Positions 23,180 through 34,562 of a stretch of 64,000 nt of DNA are shown here, piece by piece. Source of the DNA: Armillaria gallica (taxonomy: Eukaryota > Basidiomycota > Agaricomycetes > Agaricales > Physalacriaceae); contig JBANDB010000002.1 of the NCBI GenBank assembly GCA_037576215.1, positions 3,038,001 to 3,102,000 of the forward strand, read 5' to 3'. Each line of letters opens with the position of its first letter. The first letter of the stretch is position 1. The notes beneath the pieces were generated by a model, which saw only the letters and a list, made by a program, of their open reading frames with translations, searched no databases and was not told the origin of the DNA. A program made the translations under genes and the position numbers.

Positions 23180-25029
23180 TGGTACAGATGATTCTGCCGG
23201 GATTGATATGTGATGTAGACTTCACGACCGTCTATCGCACAATCGTGATTTCTGATCCACAAGGCCATCCACATCTATCGAGCATCAGTGTGCGATTTTT
23301 CGAGCAACCTATGCGATGCGGGATTTCCCGAATCCTGTCTGGAAGGGAATTGGAGGGGCAATCGTGAGGTCTATATCTCTCCGTTCGAAATGCTGATTTT
23401 TCGCCTAGCTGAAAACTGCAAACACCATCGAAAGGTCAAGTTTCAGCGTGCCGAATTCAGAGCGTTTATTCTGAGCGCTTGTACTGGTTTTCAATATTTG
23501 CGCACAGGTAACGACCTCCTTCCCTTGATGATACCACTTCCAACCGAGTTCCACCGATAGCCAAAAAGTGGCGAGCTCTCATCTCATCCTCATCCTCATA
23601 GAAGCAGGAGTCGATCGTTGGCATCCCAACGTGAATATCGTGAGCTACCCTGGATGCGATTAGCGAAGGTGATTCCGGATCTTCAATATATTGTTGTCTC
23701 GTTGTCTGATGTTGGATGACTGCATGCCTTCGACTACCAGTTTAATCCCTTGGACAATGGAGGTAACGAGCTAGCAAAGGCATTCAATAACCTTAAGTGA
23801 GATCATTTTCGGGGGCCGCTAGCTTTGTTGACTCTAGATCTATGCTTACAGCTTCGGGGTCATGGCTAAACTTTCCCCTCTTTTCCAATGGATATCAGGT
23901 CATCTATCCGTCCCCGAGCCTGCACGCTTCACCAATCGTCTGCGAAGGTATTGCTAAAGGAGCTGGTTGCTTCCGATCTGCTTATGGGGAATACCAGGCG
24001 CGACATAATGAATTTGTTAGGTAAATTGTGAAGTCCCGACATCTAGGACTTCTCGGCTGAGAATTTTTTGAAGGCAAACAATTCCGGCGGCATAGAGAAT
24101 CGCCTCACTGATGAGGAGCTGCGTGCCCAGATGTAGTTAGTGCACTTGCTTTGCAGTGAAGCCGCCGTTTCGCACCTGTAGTGTAATCATCGCTGCTGGA
24201 CATGAAACAACGGCTGTTATCTGTACTTGGACTCTGTTGGAACGGAGTTCGCAAGGGAGATATGCGTGGAGGAACAGAAGGTCAGACCGGTCAGTGTCCA
24301 CGGAGAAGCGGAATTCTCGGGCTCAGCGTTTGATTTGATGCCGTACTTGGCTGCTATCGTTAAGGTTGGTGTATACTCTTGTTCTGGCGCACTGGTGTAT
24401 GTAGCTCAACCCCAGCCATAGGAAGCGCTCCGATTCCATCCAACGGTGCTCAACATGTTCAAGCAAGCAGAATGCGACGATATCATATCTCTTTCGAATC
24501 CCATCATCACAGCCTCTGGTAAGGCTCTCTGTGACAGACCTATACCGAAAGGCCCAAAGATCATTACCCCCATTACTTCCTATAACCGGTATGTCAAAAC
24601 CGATCACTTCTTTATTGACAAGATCACTTAATAGCAATGCCGACGTTTTGAGGGCTGATGTCCGGACCTTACTCCATATCAATGGCTTGATGAACGACGC
24701 ATGAAAAACTTTCAGTGCGTGTCTATGCGAACCCGTGAGCCATGGTCGAAGAGACATAATTCCCTTCATTCTCATATTTTATAGGTTCACGTTCGCCGGT
24801 GGTATCTGCGCGTGCATTGGGTGGAGAGTTTTGTGGTCTTCCTCTTATGTGTCCATCCAACACAACTAGATCTAAACTTTTGCTTTCACACAGGATTCTA
24901 GAACTCCGGTGCCTCCTTGCTGAATTTTTAGACGAACTGAACGCTCTCTTCCGCCGAAAACCCAGCGGGGAATCATCCACCAAGGCCATGATTCCCAGTG
25001 TCGAAGGAGAAGTCGAAAAGGGCTCTTAG
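23180..25029 (+). pseudogene. Cytochrome P450 relic
   Basis: P450 landmarks appear in order on the plus strand. They are AFDYQFNPLDN (about 23728), IENRLTDEELRAQM (about 24090), the I-helix motif AAGHETTA (about 24195), the K-helix EALR (EALRFHPTV, about 24422), CDRPIPKGPKIITPITSYNR (about 24532), QWLDERRMKNF (about 24690), the heme-binding loop FAGGICACIG (24792-24821) and a C-terminal ELRCLLAEFLDEL. The pieces are not in one frame even after removing plausible introns. After WTLLE the frame shifts by +2 near 24240, and the segment leading to the QWLDE block is in another frame than the one before it. Upstream of 23700 only vague similarity remains. The active-site motifs survive, so inactivation looks fairly recent. 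An assembly with errors could give the same picture. Confidence 0.78.
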
Positions 25030-26449
25030 ATGCCGCTGACGACTTGTATTGCATCCAGAGAAGCTAGCGAGTGATTGACAGTCCTTCTGTGCACAGTGCC
25101 TGTACCTCGGCTCGTTGTGACCTAACTTGCGGATGCTTTAGACGGTCTTAACGCTTTGCGAAGGTACCAACGACGTGCACACATACGATACCTCGGACCT
25201 GTGAATGCTCCGTCGAGCGTAGGCCAACTGGAATTCAGAAAAGCCTGGATAATCGTATATCAGCCTGAGGCCTCGGAGAACTTTGTCCTGTGATTTGGCT
25301 TGGCTTGTGATTACTTCGAAATTCATTCATTTAACATTCAGACTCGGATCAGCCCAGATGATGAAACAGAAAAAAGCAGAGCTCGATGACTTCGCACCAC
25401 TTCTCTGCGGCAATCGTGGGGCCCAGTAACTCGACGCTAGTCGTATACTAATCTTGAGGGAACTTGAAAGATTTATGAATGTTTCATTCGATGAATTTCG
25501 ATCTGGTTGGCAACGAATCTGTTCTTTTTAATTTTTCTTGAAGGCTCGACGTTCGTGGGCTGACGGTGTCTACATCTATTGAGCGACTCATTTCCATACG
25601 GATTTTGGGTTTACGAGACTACTGGCGGTGATTTCCTGTTGATGCGGGATCATCGGGTTAGTTACCGGCAAGTTGCCGGTACCGACGGCAGTGAGGAAAG
25701 AAATTCACACCATGTTTCCGGGTCGGGGTTCTACAAGTCTTCGGGTACTTACTCTGAGGACTTTCGAGGGCGAAGAATTATGGCATTACTGGGCTTGTGC
25801 TAGGATCATTATTTAGCCGAGAAGCCAGATGATACCTGGCGACAATTTCGTAGTACAAGACACAATATCGATTCGCCGTGTCTACCCGGGTCGCTAGTGA
25901 CGCTACGTCTCCTTGCAAAAATCCCTGATGCATCTCGTCTCGGGATCAGAATATCAAGAGATCATATCCAGCTTTCCAACACAACCCCTTCAAACGGATA
26001 GAAACAATAGTTAACCATTTTTTACTGTGCCCCCACTGCGTCAGCAGCGCTAACTCCCGTCGTGGGCTACAGAGGCTACCATAGCATCACAACGATTGCC
26101 TTTCTTTGAAAATTTCCGTTATGGAATGATTGGCGCCGACCCACTCGCATCCGTGGGATATGTCCGCAAAACCTCTCCTCCTTTCAGTGGGCTGAAGCTC
26201 TTGATGGTGTCTGTGTAACCTCGGCGTTCCTTGCGGAGACGGTCACCGTCGTGTCTCTTCTGGAACTTGGTTGAGTCGAGAGCAACGGAGAAGACCGACC
26301 CGAGCACTGTTTGTCCCTGCCAATGCCTTTTCCGAGAATGTAAAAACTATCATTTTTCAGAACATATAAACTCGAGGTCTCTGCTCTTCCTCTTTCAAAC
26401 AACCCATCTCGAGCCATCCCTTCCTTCACTTCGACATCTAAATTCTACG
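25030..26449. other. Intergenic, about 1.4 kb
   Basis: Only short frames with no recognisable content. The right end, with CT-rich sequence near 26380-26440, should hold the promoter and leader of the next gene. An echo of the P450 gene's 3' flank is expected at the left. Confidence 0.4.
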
Positions 26450-27137
26450 ATGCAGAATCCTTACAACGTATGGGGCACTCTTCCCAGCGGCTCGTCTTCT
26501 GAAATCCCCCCTTCGATATACGGCGCACTTCCCTGGAATGATTCTTCTTCCTCTAATGCTCCGAGGCTACACACCTTCTACCTCACCGCTCTCAACCCCT
26601 CCATCACTAACTGTGTCGTGCTTGGACCCAACAATGATCCTCAGTTCTACGTTATAACTGACTCGAATCTGCCTGGGTACACTGTTCTCAAGGCTGCTAA
26701 TGGACAGAAATTTGGGCTGATCGAATGGAAATCTGACAGTAGTCAGGTAGAGATTCGTGGCGCTGTGCCCAAGCAAGCCGCCAGCACGTTCCTCACCTTG
26801 TCGCCTGATCGCACGTGAGACCAACCATTCGTACTTGCCAGCTCTCGTTATTTAAACCAATTCTAGATACCGAATTATGCACGTCGGGAGGAGCGACTAT
26901 ATCTGGATGCCAGATCAAAATGGGATCCGCGTAAGTGCGTCATACATTGTTGACGTCGTCGATTCTGATTTACCCCAGATGTGCCTGGGTGGTGATATGT
27001 CCTCTACGACGTTAGCTAAAGTCACTCGAGAGTCATCTGGTATCAAACTGGAAATGCGTTCTGACGCTGTGCAAGCTGGACTTGTGCATTCGGCTATCGC
27101 GGCAATTGTTCTTCTGGAGAGCGGGTCGCGCATATGA
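26450..27137 (+). CDS. DUF6593-type protein
   Basis: Two exons (26450-26814 and 26867-27137) separated by a 52-bp GT-AG intron join in frame to a 211-residue protein. It begins MQNPYNVWGTLP, then has a Pro/Ser-rich stretch, and continues with a beta-rich domain: TFYLTALNPSITNCVVLGPN, FYVITDSNLPGYTVLKAANG, LIEWKSDSSQVEIRGAVPKQ, YRIMHVGRSDYIWMPDQNG and, near the end, a hydrophobic segment SAIAAIVLLESG. The arrangement matches the agaricomycete DUF6593 family as I remember it. These proteins occur in many copies in mushroom genomes and have no known function. Related folds (tubby/phospholipid-scramblase-like) have been suggested for similar proteins. No signal peptide is seen. Confidence 0.82.
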
Positions 27138-27324
27138 ATGAAACCCTCGGGTTTCGTGGACAACACTATAGATTTCTCTTTATTCGATATTTTTATATGC
27201 GCCATATAATTCGTGTATGTTCGGTATCGATCTAGACTTATTCCTCAGATATTTTGACTTCTCCGTGGTGTATGGAGTGGTACTGCGTATAGAGTAGTAT
27301 CTTCTATTATTATAATACATCATA

Positions 27325-28352
27325 CTAGTGTGTGCTATCCTTCTCATCATCGTTGTCGTCCTTGCCAGCTCCTTTCCACATATCGCGCGCAGTATCCAAC
27401 GTCCGTCGAACAAGAAAATAAGGCTCCTTTGTCCATGCTTTCCGCCACACCATCCCCGCAAACGTTAAATGCTCCCCAGAGACGAGACTGTCTCGGAAGA
27501 TCGTCAAAACGCGCCGTGTCGGCTGCAGTAGTTTGCTTATACCATCCCAAGCTGGGGGCAACTGCGGTGGTAATGGTATAAGCAAAGAATGTGATCTAGC
27601 CAGAAATTAGAACGACGGAAACTGGAATGAGAGGGTCGCTCACGATGTATCGGGTATTGGGGGTGGCGGCACGATGGCTCCCCACCACTTGTTGTGCTCG
27701 CCGTCGGGTAGTGGAGAGTGCACCGGCTGAGCATTGCGTTCTATGAACTGTTGGTACTCTTGCCAAGTCGCCTTCCTCTGCTCCTTGTAGTGCTCTCTCC
27801 GGACCTGCCCCCTTAGGTCATACTTCATCATTTGTATCTTTCCACCGAGGAAATATGGCTGGAGCTCGTCCACAGATACCATCCCTCGTCCCAGTACTTG
27901 GTCCCCCTGCTCTGTTCAGGCTTCGGTGTCGGTTCATCATCCGTGTCTGTAGACGCCTTCCCACCGAGGTACCGAGGCATATTGACGGGCTGTCCCTCAG
28001 CAGGCAGAGGGTACTTTGCCTTGCCCTCCTCATCGACATCCTGATGCCGTCGGAACGATAAAATATTCCGGACTTCATGGGCAAATATCCTCCGGATACA
28101 CAAAGACCGGCACGAAGGTTCCTGGCTGTTGAAACGGCCCTTGACCGTCTGCGTGCAGTATGTTATACACCACTCGTCGGTTTTGGGAGAAAAGCGTCCT
28201 ATGAATAGTGCCTTTGTTAGAATACCTCACGAATTGAGGGTAAGGAGCTCACCTTGTGGAGGCGTAAGTATCTTTATTGTCGGCCAGTCCGAAAATGCAG
28301 GTTTTCTAACCCGTTGGGGCTGTTGGGTAGGCTGTTCGTGCGTGGACGACAT
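27325..28352 (-). CDS. Unrecognised conserved-looking protein with an apparent frame break
   Basis: Exon 1 from ATG 28352 gives MSSTHEQPTQQPQRVRKPAF and SDWPTIKILTPPQ. With the acceptor at CATAG it continues GRFSPKTDEWCITYCTQTVK, IRRIFAHEVRNIL, PVNMPRYLGGKA and TKYWDEGWYLW. The similar-looking continuation PYFLGGKIQMMKYDLRGQVR, then EQRKATWQEYQQFIERN, WWGAIVPPPPIPDT and a last exon LTFAGMVWRKAWTKEPYFL, lies in a different frame with no intron to link them; the break falls between about 27838 and 27885. Either the gene is really two frames by mutation or sequence error, or it ends early at 27828. Function unknown. The many Tyr/Trp residues and a PPPP stretch are the only distinguishing marks. 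Confidence 0.55.
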
Positions 28353-28600
28353 CAGAGTTCGGAGTCGTAAGCGCAAGTCTCCGGCCGTGTGCGACCCTGA
28401 TTTCAATCGGAGTTCCAAATGCAGCATATAAATTTCGTTTTTTTTCTGTGTCCCGCTTCGATACCTTTGCCGTCCGAAGAATCGTCGTCGCAGCTCCCGT
28501 ACAGAGAGCCTTGGCTTTCATACTTCTCTGTGGGGAAAGTCCCCGGAGATGCAGAGTATGTCCTCGTTCAACTAACGGAAAGCGACCGTCTCCAAGCACG

Positions 28601-28801
28601 ATGGTACTGGACGAGGACGGCGAGAATGGCTTTGCTCGGCCCTTTGGCTTGTGGCTCCCTCTCGACCGCTCTGTTGTCTCTCTGACGGCAGGCTATCCGG
28701 CCAAGGTGTTCATGCGCGAAGATACGAGCGTGTGTATCGCTCGGTGGTCTGCTGAAGGTGCAGGCGCTTTGTTGCTCATAGACACAGTTATACGATTGTA
28801 G
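28601..28801 (+). CDS. Possible small protein or terminal exon, function unknown
   Basis: A 66-codon frame from ATG 28601 reads MVLDEDGENGFARPFGLWLP, then VKVFMRED-like KVFMREDTSVCIARWSAEG and GALLLIDTVIRL before a stop. Its composition is more protein-like than other nearby frames. An adjacent frame upstream (LPYREPWLSYFSVGKVPGDA, about 28490-28550) could be a preceding exon, but no intron of normal length joins them. It lies divergent to the gene at its left. Weak call. Confidence 0.25.
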   Translation: MVLDEDGENGFARPFGLWLPLDRSVVSLTAGYPAKVFMREDTSVCIARWSAEGAGALLLIDTVIRL

Positions 28802-29211
28802 CCCTTCTCAGGGTCTTCAACACAATGGGGCTCACTCTCGTTCGGCATAGGACCTTTCAATTTTTTTCCTCATCTGAAGAATTCGCTTCTTCGTTCATCG
28901 ATGGAAATGGTGGAGAGTAGTCGGTGAGTTTTCTTTTCATCTTGCCTCTCATTTATGATGCTTCAAAAATTATCTTTTTGAATTTCTTCATGGTGTATAC
29001 CTCGCCTACGTTGGCGGGGGCGGGCTCCAGAATTTGACACCCCTGATCCTCTTCTCTGATTCAACGCAGTACCCTTTACTGACCAAGTTCTTCTAGATCT
29101 ATTGTCTACGTTGTAAAATGCAGTGTATGTACCTGACAGTTGTGCAATGAAAACAGTCTTGCGTCCTATGATATAATCTCGCGCTTCGCTTCTTCCATCC
29201 CATGACATGAT
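28802..29211. other. Intergenic, about 400 bp
   Basis: 3' flank of the acyl-CoA ligase gene. Nothing recognised. Confidence 0.4.
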
Positions 29212-31612
29212 CTACAACTTCGCCTTCGCGAGCTTCTTCCCTACTTTGGCCTTTGCACGGTCACGTAGCTCTCGACGAAGGATTTTTCCGGCCGCGCTGA
29301 AGGCACGCGTTAGTATCGGCAGATTCGTATTGTCTTAGTGCTCACCTCTTGGGTACAACATCGATGACGACGACGCCTAAGATGGATGTGAAGACAGAAA
29401 TTGAAAAGACACGACAAGACTTACCACCCCGCAAGAATTTATGTCTTGCCACCTTGGTCTGTATCCATGAGGATATGTCTCGCGTGAACGTATGCTTCTC
29501 GATGTCGGTACTTATTTTTGAGGTTTGGCATGAACGACGTAAGCTCTGATCAATTTATTTAGGATCGTACAACTGAACTAAGAGAAAAACACACCTCGGT
29601 AGCTCCGTTGCCTCTTCTGCGTCGTATACACCAACTACAGCTGCGTCTGCGATATCAGGATGACTCAACAGTACGCTTTCCAGCTCAGCCGGAGGAACTG
29701 GAGGAAGTTAGTTCACGAATGTTCATGTTAGTTATCGTGCGCTTGCCTTGGAAACCCTTGGAAGCGTTATTCAGCCGGTATTTCGGAGACAGATACTTAC
29801 ACTTACCTTGTACTTGATAAGTTCTTTCCGTCTATCCACAATGAAATAGAAACCATCTTTATCGCGAATAGCAACGTCGCCGGTCATGAACCATCCGTCC
29901 GGCGTTATAGCATCTTTGGTCGCCTCGACATTGTTCAAATAGCCCTAAACGATATTAGCTAGCTTCTTCCCGGCTAGGCGAGGGATCATGCATACCTTCA
30001 TAATAGTAGGTCCTCGGATCCAGAGTTCGCCTGGTTTGCCTTCCGCCGCGTCCACACCTTCATCGACCAGTCGAGCTTCGAGATTCGGCAAGAGAAGGCC
30101 AATGCTACCCATCTTCCTCTCGGCGTCTTGCGGTGGGAGAAGATGCGTCATAGGAGAAGTCTCCGTCAGACCATAGCCCTGTACAATGGCACAGTTGACC
30201 TTCCTCGCACGAAGTCGATCGTTAACCTGAGTTGAACATTAGCTTCATTCCCGCCCAGAAATTTTCCTGGCGTATGTATGTACCTGTTTCGTCAATGCCG
30301 CTCCCAGAGGCGCGGCGCCTGAAACCAGCACTTTGAGGGACGTCAAGTCGTACTGTTCAACAGCTAGATTTGGCGGGTGTCAGCGAAAGACGCCGCTTCG
30401 AAGACGTCGGCGTACCCGGATGTCTGGCGAAGACGACCATTATCGGCGGGACAATCAATGCGAGTTTGATTTTATACCGTTCGATGTTGGCGCAGAACCG
30501 TACAGGATCGAAGCGTGGTTGGTTAATGCACGGGCTGCCGGATTTGATGGGGAACAGTAGTAACTCGACGGCACCTGCGGGTGTGGTGAATAACCCAGTG
30601 TTTTAAATTACGGAGCAGACGTACCATATATGTGATAGAAAGGAAGAATACCCAGTATTGGCTCTCCAGCGATATAACTTAGGGCCAAGTTGCTCATATC
30701 AACCACAGATGTCAGATTTTGGTGTTTCGTCTTGGAGCAAAGGTCACTTGGGGTCCACTGCAGGATGGAAGCGGACCTACCTCAACACCCTATGCAAGGA
30801 CAGAGAGCTTCATTAAACAAGCAATCATCCGGGATGCAGTTTGAATAATACCTTGGGTTTTCCAGTAGTTCCCTGGATGATGAGGGTCAAAACCTATTGT
30901 ACCACGTCGACTAGTCACTTACTGAGCTGTAACACAAGAAAACAGTTTCTTGGGCAAGGTCACCTTCGAACTTTTCTTCCTCCTTTAGTTGCCCGAGCGA
31001 CAGTAAATCATCTATACGTAACAAGCCTGCAGTGTGAGGGCTTCTCGGAGCATCGGGTCCGCCTGCCCAGGACAAGCTGTTACTGAATAAGAGGATCTTC
31101 TTGTCACCCTCGCTTCCGACACCAATGATCTTGAACATTTCCCTGACCGTTGACAAGCCCTCCTCGGTTGTGAAGACATAGCTCGCACGACTATCGGTGT
31201 ACTGGTGAGCTAATTCACGACTAGTGTATGCGTTGTTCGCAAAGGTGGTTCGTAGGCCAGCAGATATAGCTAAGGGCAAGAATAAGGTACGCTGATAAGA
31301 AACGGAACATTTGTACGTACAACCGAAGACAGCGACAGGCCACGCTAGAGAATTCGGGGAGTAGATGAGAACAGTATCCCCCCGCTTCGCGCCGATCCTT
31401 GGATGGTTCTGCAGGGCGTAACCAAGAGAAAGAGCAAGAGACCTGAGTTGTGCACGCGTTATTGTTGTTCCCGACGCAGAATCCACGAATGCCGGTAGGC
31501 TAGCTGGGTGACCTCCCACCAGATCGCCATCCTTGGTCAGGAGATGGGTGAAAATGGAGCGGCTCACGAGAGGCACAGAGGGGTTGGGTGAGGTGTAGAT
31601 TTTCGCAGGCAT
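29212..31612 (-). CDS. 4-coumarate-CoA-ligase-like acyl-CoA synthetase, peroxisomal
   Basis: ANL-superfamily ligase that activates a carboxylic acid (phenylpropanoid or fatty acid) as acyl-AMP and then acyl-CoA. Exons from ATG 31612 give [20 protein letters not shown], the AMP-binding loop SSGTTGKPK assembled across a GTAAGT intron near 30905, [74 protein letters not shown] followed by [10 protein letters not shown], and the C-terminal lysine block [13 protein letters not shown]. The protein ends KKLAKAKL; the final AKL is a PTS1 peroxisomal signal. All traced joints keep frame. About 8-9 short introns. It lies head-to-head with the RNA-binding gene on the right. The exact acid cannot be told from sequence. 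Confidence 0.92.
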
Positions 31613-32409
31613 GGTGGAATGACAAGGAGGGGAAACAAGAGACGTCGAAGCCTAAGAAGATTTTCTTTTATACGTATCACGAGAACTGGAGGCGGGGTTA
31701 CATACTGCCGATAGATCTCAAACTTTTGAAGTCGCGTTTGAACTTCGAATTCGGTACCTCTGCAAAGATGCGCTTAAATCGCAGGTGCCTTGTGCCTACA
31801 GAGCGACGATCTACAGTGTTATACGGACACTGTGCACGCTGTGGATTTTGTTTCCCCAGCTTGGGATTGCGGGGAAAAATCTGACAGCATGTGGTTGAGC
31901 GTGAATCAGCACCGGTAAATGGGTAGAGAGTTTACCGGAAGGTCGTCAGTGGCGATAACTATCACCCCTCGAGATCACCATAGACCTAACCAAAGCAAGT
32001 CTACATTGAAACGTGAAGGAAAGCTGATCCAATTAGAATCTTTGCGTTAGTGAAATGGTCGAGTTTGCGTCCATGGGCAGCGTAGGGGGCGATTACCGTT
32101 ATCTTTTGTTCAGTCATCAGGTTGACGTTGCGAATCGGAGTTGTTGGTGCGAATCGGACTATCCGACCTTAGCGCTTGTACAATGAGCCCTTTGCAATTC
32201 AGAGTACGAGAGAAATCCGGACACGGTTGTCGCTCTATTTCCTTCAGTGCAACAGTCAGCGTTCTGTCGGGCTGTTCGTCAATGGCCACATTTACCTCTA
32301 CAAGTCTTGATGGTTGCTCAGCATCGCCTAAATGGACTTTGCACCGCCACCGCCCTCTTCGTCTTCGACCACCACCGTTTGCTTACTCCTTACTCTTTCT
32401 CTTTCATCA
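31613..32409. promoter_or_regulatory. Shared intergenic region between divergent acyl-CoA ligase and RRM genes
   Basis: About 800 bp separate the two start codons, which face away from each other. CT-rich sequence near 32330-32405 fits the leader of the right-hand gene. No TATA box or named motif was identified with confidence. Confidence 0.4.
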
Positions 32410-33319
32410 ATGGCTTCGTTACTTGAGCGCATGGGGGGCCCCCTACCACCGGTGCTATTCGTTCAAAGGGTATTCACTCAAGTCGATCTTCGACCCCATA
32501 TGTTCGTCGTTTCACTTTACTCGACAATCACTGTTCCAACCTCTTCGCAACAGAGCAGGCCTCCCAAGGCAGACGTTGACAGCCAATGGGGTCACGATAT
32601 GTACGAATCAGAAAACAATCTTTCAGCACGTCTCGGCGTCCAGCCTGTAGCGCCTCGAGTCAACTTCGGACCCGCAAGAAAATTTGTCGAAAAGGCAGCA
32701 GGCATCTCCTCTTCGGAACTGTCCATAAAAGGAGCTAGCCAGAACAATGTCATCGAGGTGACGGGCCTTGTGAAGGGAACGACGGCAGAGGACGTGGCTG
32801 CAATCTTTAAGCGCTGTGGCGCGATAACAGAGTCCAAGGTCATGGCTGCCTCTCCAGAGGTGGTAATTCGTCTCACATTCAAAGACCCATCGTCTGCCAA
32901 AGCTGCCGTCGCCAAATTTGATAAACAGCAGGCTGACGGTAAGACGCTGTCCGTCGTGATTATAGGCTTGCACAAAGGACCATCACTGTTCGGGAGACTG
33001 GCTGCCTCAGACGGTATGGGGCTTGTGATGAAGGAGGGTAGTGTGGATGTTTTGATGGATTCAGAGAATGACAACGGCTCGTATGTCGTTTTTACCTTTT
33101 TTCTTCCTTATCTTATTTTGCCATCAGAAAAATGAGGTCAGATGCCATATTGAAGGATCCGCGGGCGCAAGTTCTCCTTGCTCCCCCGGTGCTGATCCAA
33201 AGGACTATACACAGACACCATGGCGAGGTGGTCGTGGTGGCGGACGAGGTGGACGAGGAAGACGCGGCGGTGGTAGGCGGCCTGGGAACGGCGGGAACAG
33301 GAAGATGGATCTCGATTGA
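32410..33319 (+). CDS. RRM RNA-binding protein with RGG tail, YRA1/ALY-like mRNA export factor (one-base frame slip)
   Basis: From ATG 32410 (MASLLERMGGPLPP) a 102-bp intron (32452-32553) leads to SRPPKADVDSQWGHDMYESE. The RRM follows with VIEVTGLVKGTTAEDVAAIF (RNP2 strand), VVIRLTFKDPSSAKAAVAKF (RNP1 position, variant) and TLSVVIIG. A second intron starts after SENDNG at 33081. The last exon reads MRSDAILKDPRAQVLLAPP and then should run on as GADPKDYTQTPWRGGRGGGR to a basic RGG tail ending KMDLD at 33319. The tail is in the +1 frame relative to the start of the exon. The shift falls at the five-C run 33183-33187, and one more C would restore it. As written, the upstream frame instead runs to 33488. 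The domain order suits an ALY/REF-type nuclear mRNA adaptor. Confidence 0.8.
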
Positions 33320-34562
33320 CCGCGTGCCATCATCACGTATCTTCGAACTGCGAACTCATTTATGTCGGTGTCTTGATGAATCCCCTCGCCTCTTCAGCTT
33401 CATCTCCCAACTCTATTTCCTTCCTGTAATTTATGCTATTACACCTCGTTCTGGCGCGCCGTTATCTTGTCCCAGCCAGAGGTTTTAGGGTCATTTCCTG
33501 TATCTCTACCTGTTGATACAACATGTTTTGCTTGAATTTTCAGATCATTGGTGCGTTGCTTCTGTGATATCGTCTACTGCTGCGGCTGATCTCGTATCCA
33601 GTGTCCCTTGTTAAGAGCGTGACCATAAGCTTCTTGAAACCAAATGCTTCTTGTGCGTATTTGAGCGCTATGAGAGGTTCCTCCCGTTAGTCAGTCTTAT
33701 TTTGAAGGCCTTTCACTTTTCTAATTTACCCTGCAGTATTGCCAGTAAGATTGGGCAGCCCCGGTACAGCCACGGCCTTCAATTATGGATAGTCATCAAT
33801 GATTAGAGCGCCAGAAGGGACAAATGCGTATGCACGCTGTGCGATAAGAGCAATAGTCTTGTGCAGGTACGGTTATATTTTTAATGTGCAGTTTTCGCAC
33901 TTATCACAGTTGAAGTCATTATCGAAGGTGATCAAGTGCCCTCCCATGAGCAAGACACGGCAAGCGACCTTTTTTCAATGAGTTAACGAGCACCCTATAC
34001 CGGCCGCTGATCCAGTAATAGCCTTTTGCTTGGCACGTTGTTCGGTATGGCCTATTCACAAGCTCACTGAATTGAGGTAATCGAGGTGTACCTAGTTCGG
34101 TGAGAATTAGGGTGGGTAAACGTGCCTGTTGTTGATGAACGACTGACAGCGATGGTTGAATCCAACTGGATGGTGTTGTATAGCTGTTTCAGTCACCACG
34201 ACTCGTGTGTTCGTCGGTTGGCCCCCGCTCAAGCTGTACTTCCGCTGCTTTATATAATGACTTGTATCTGTATTTTCATCGTCGCCTAAGCCCTGTAAAT
34301 ACATAGAATTGTTATAGTAAGAACTCGGAGCCAAGAAAAAATGATGGTCACGTTTTGTTACTACCCTGCACGATCGTGACGTTGCCTTCGTTAGCCTACG
34401 CAATTCACCACCATCTTGCTTTTTCCTTCCCTTCTGCTCTTTGTCAGTATTCCGTGCGGTCTTTTCTCCTTCGTTTTGGCTGATTTTTCTGTGTCATTAC
34501 ATGCAGGCTTTTACTCCAAGTTACGACACCTTTAAAGACCATCTTACGAGCCAATTTGCAGA
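33320..34562. other. Intergenic, about 1.2 kb
   Basis: No recognisable gene. The right end carries the ERV14 leader: a pyrimidine-rich stretch near 34410-34500 precedes its first exon. A 98-codon minus frame (34107-34403) shows no domain. Confidence 0.4.

Noticed and set aside
24156..24338. Short frame with AGHETTA as a stand-alone gene
   Set aside because: It is the I-helix fragment of the P450 relic, not an independent gene.
33230..33320. GGTCGTGGTGG-like repeats as a minisatellite
   Set aside because: The repetition comes from Gly/Arg codons of the RGG tail.
33132..33488. 118-codon frame giving the RRM protein an alternative C-terminus
   Set aside because: After LAPP it becomes Val/Glu- and Ser-rich without any family likeness, while the +1 frame encodes a textbook RGG tail. 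Kept only as a note in the gene entry.
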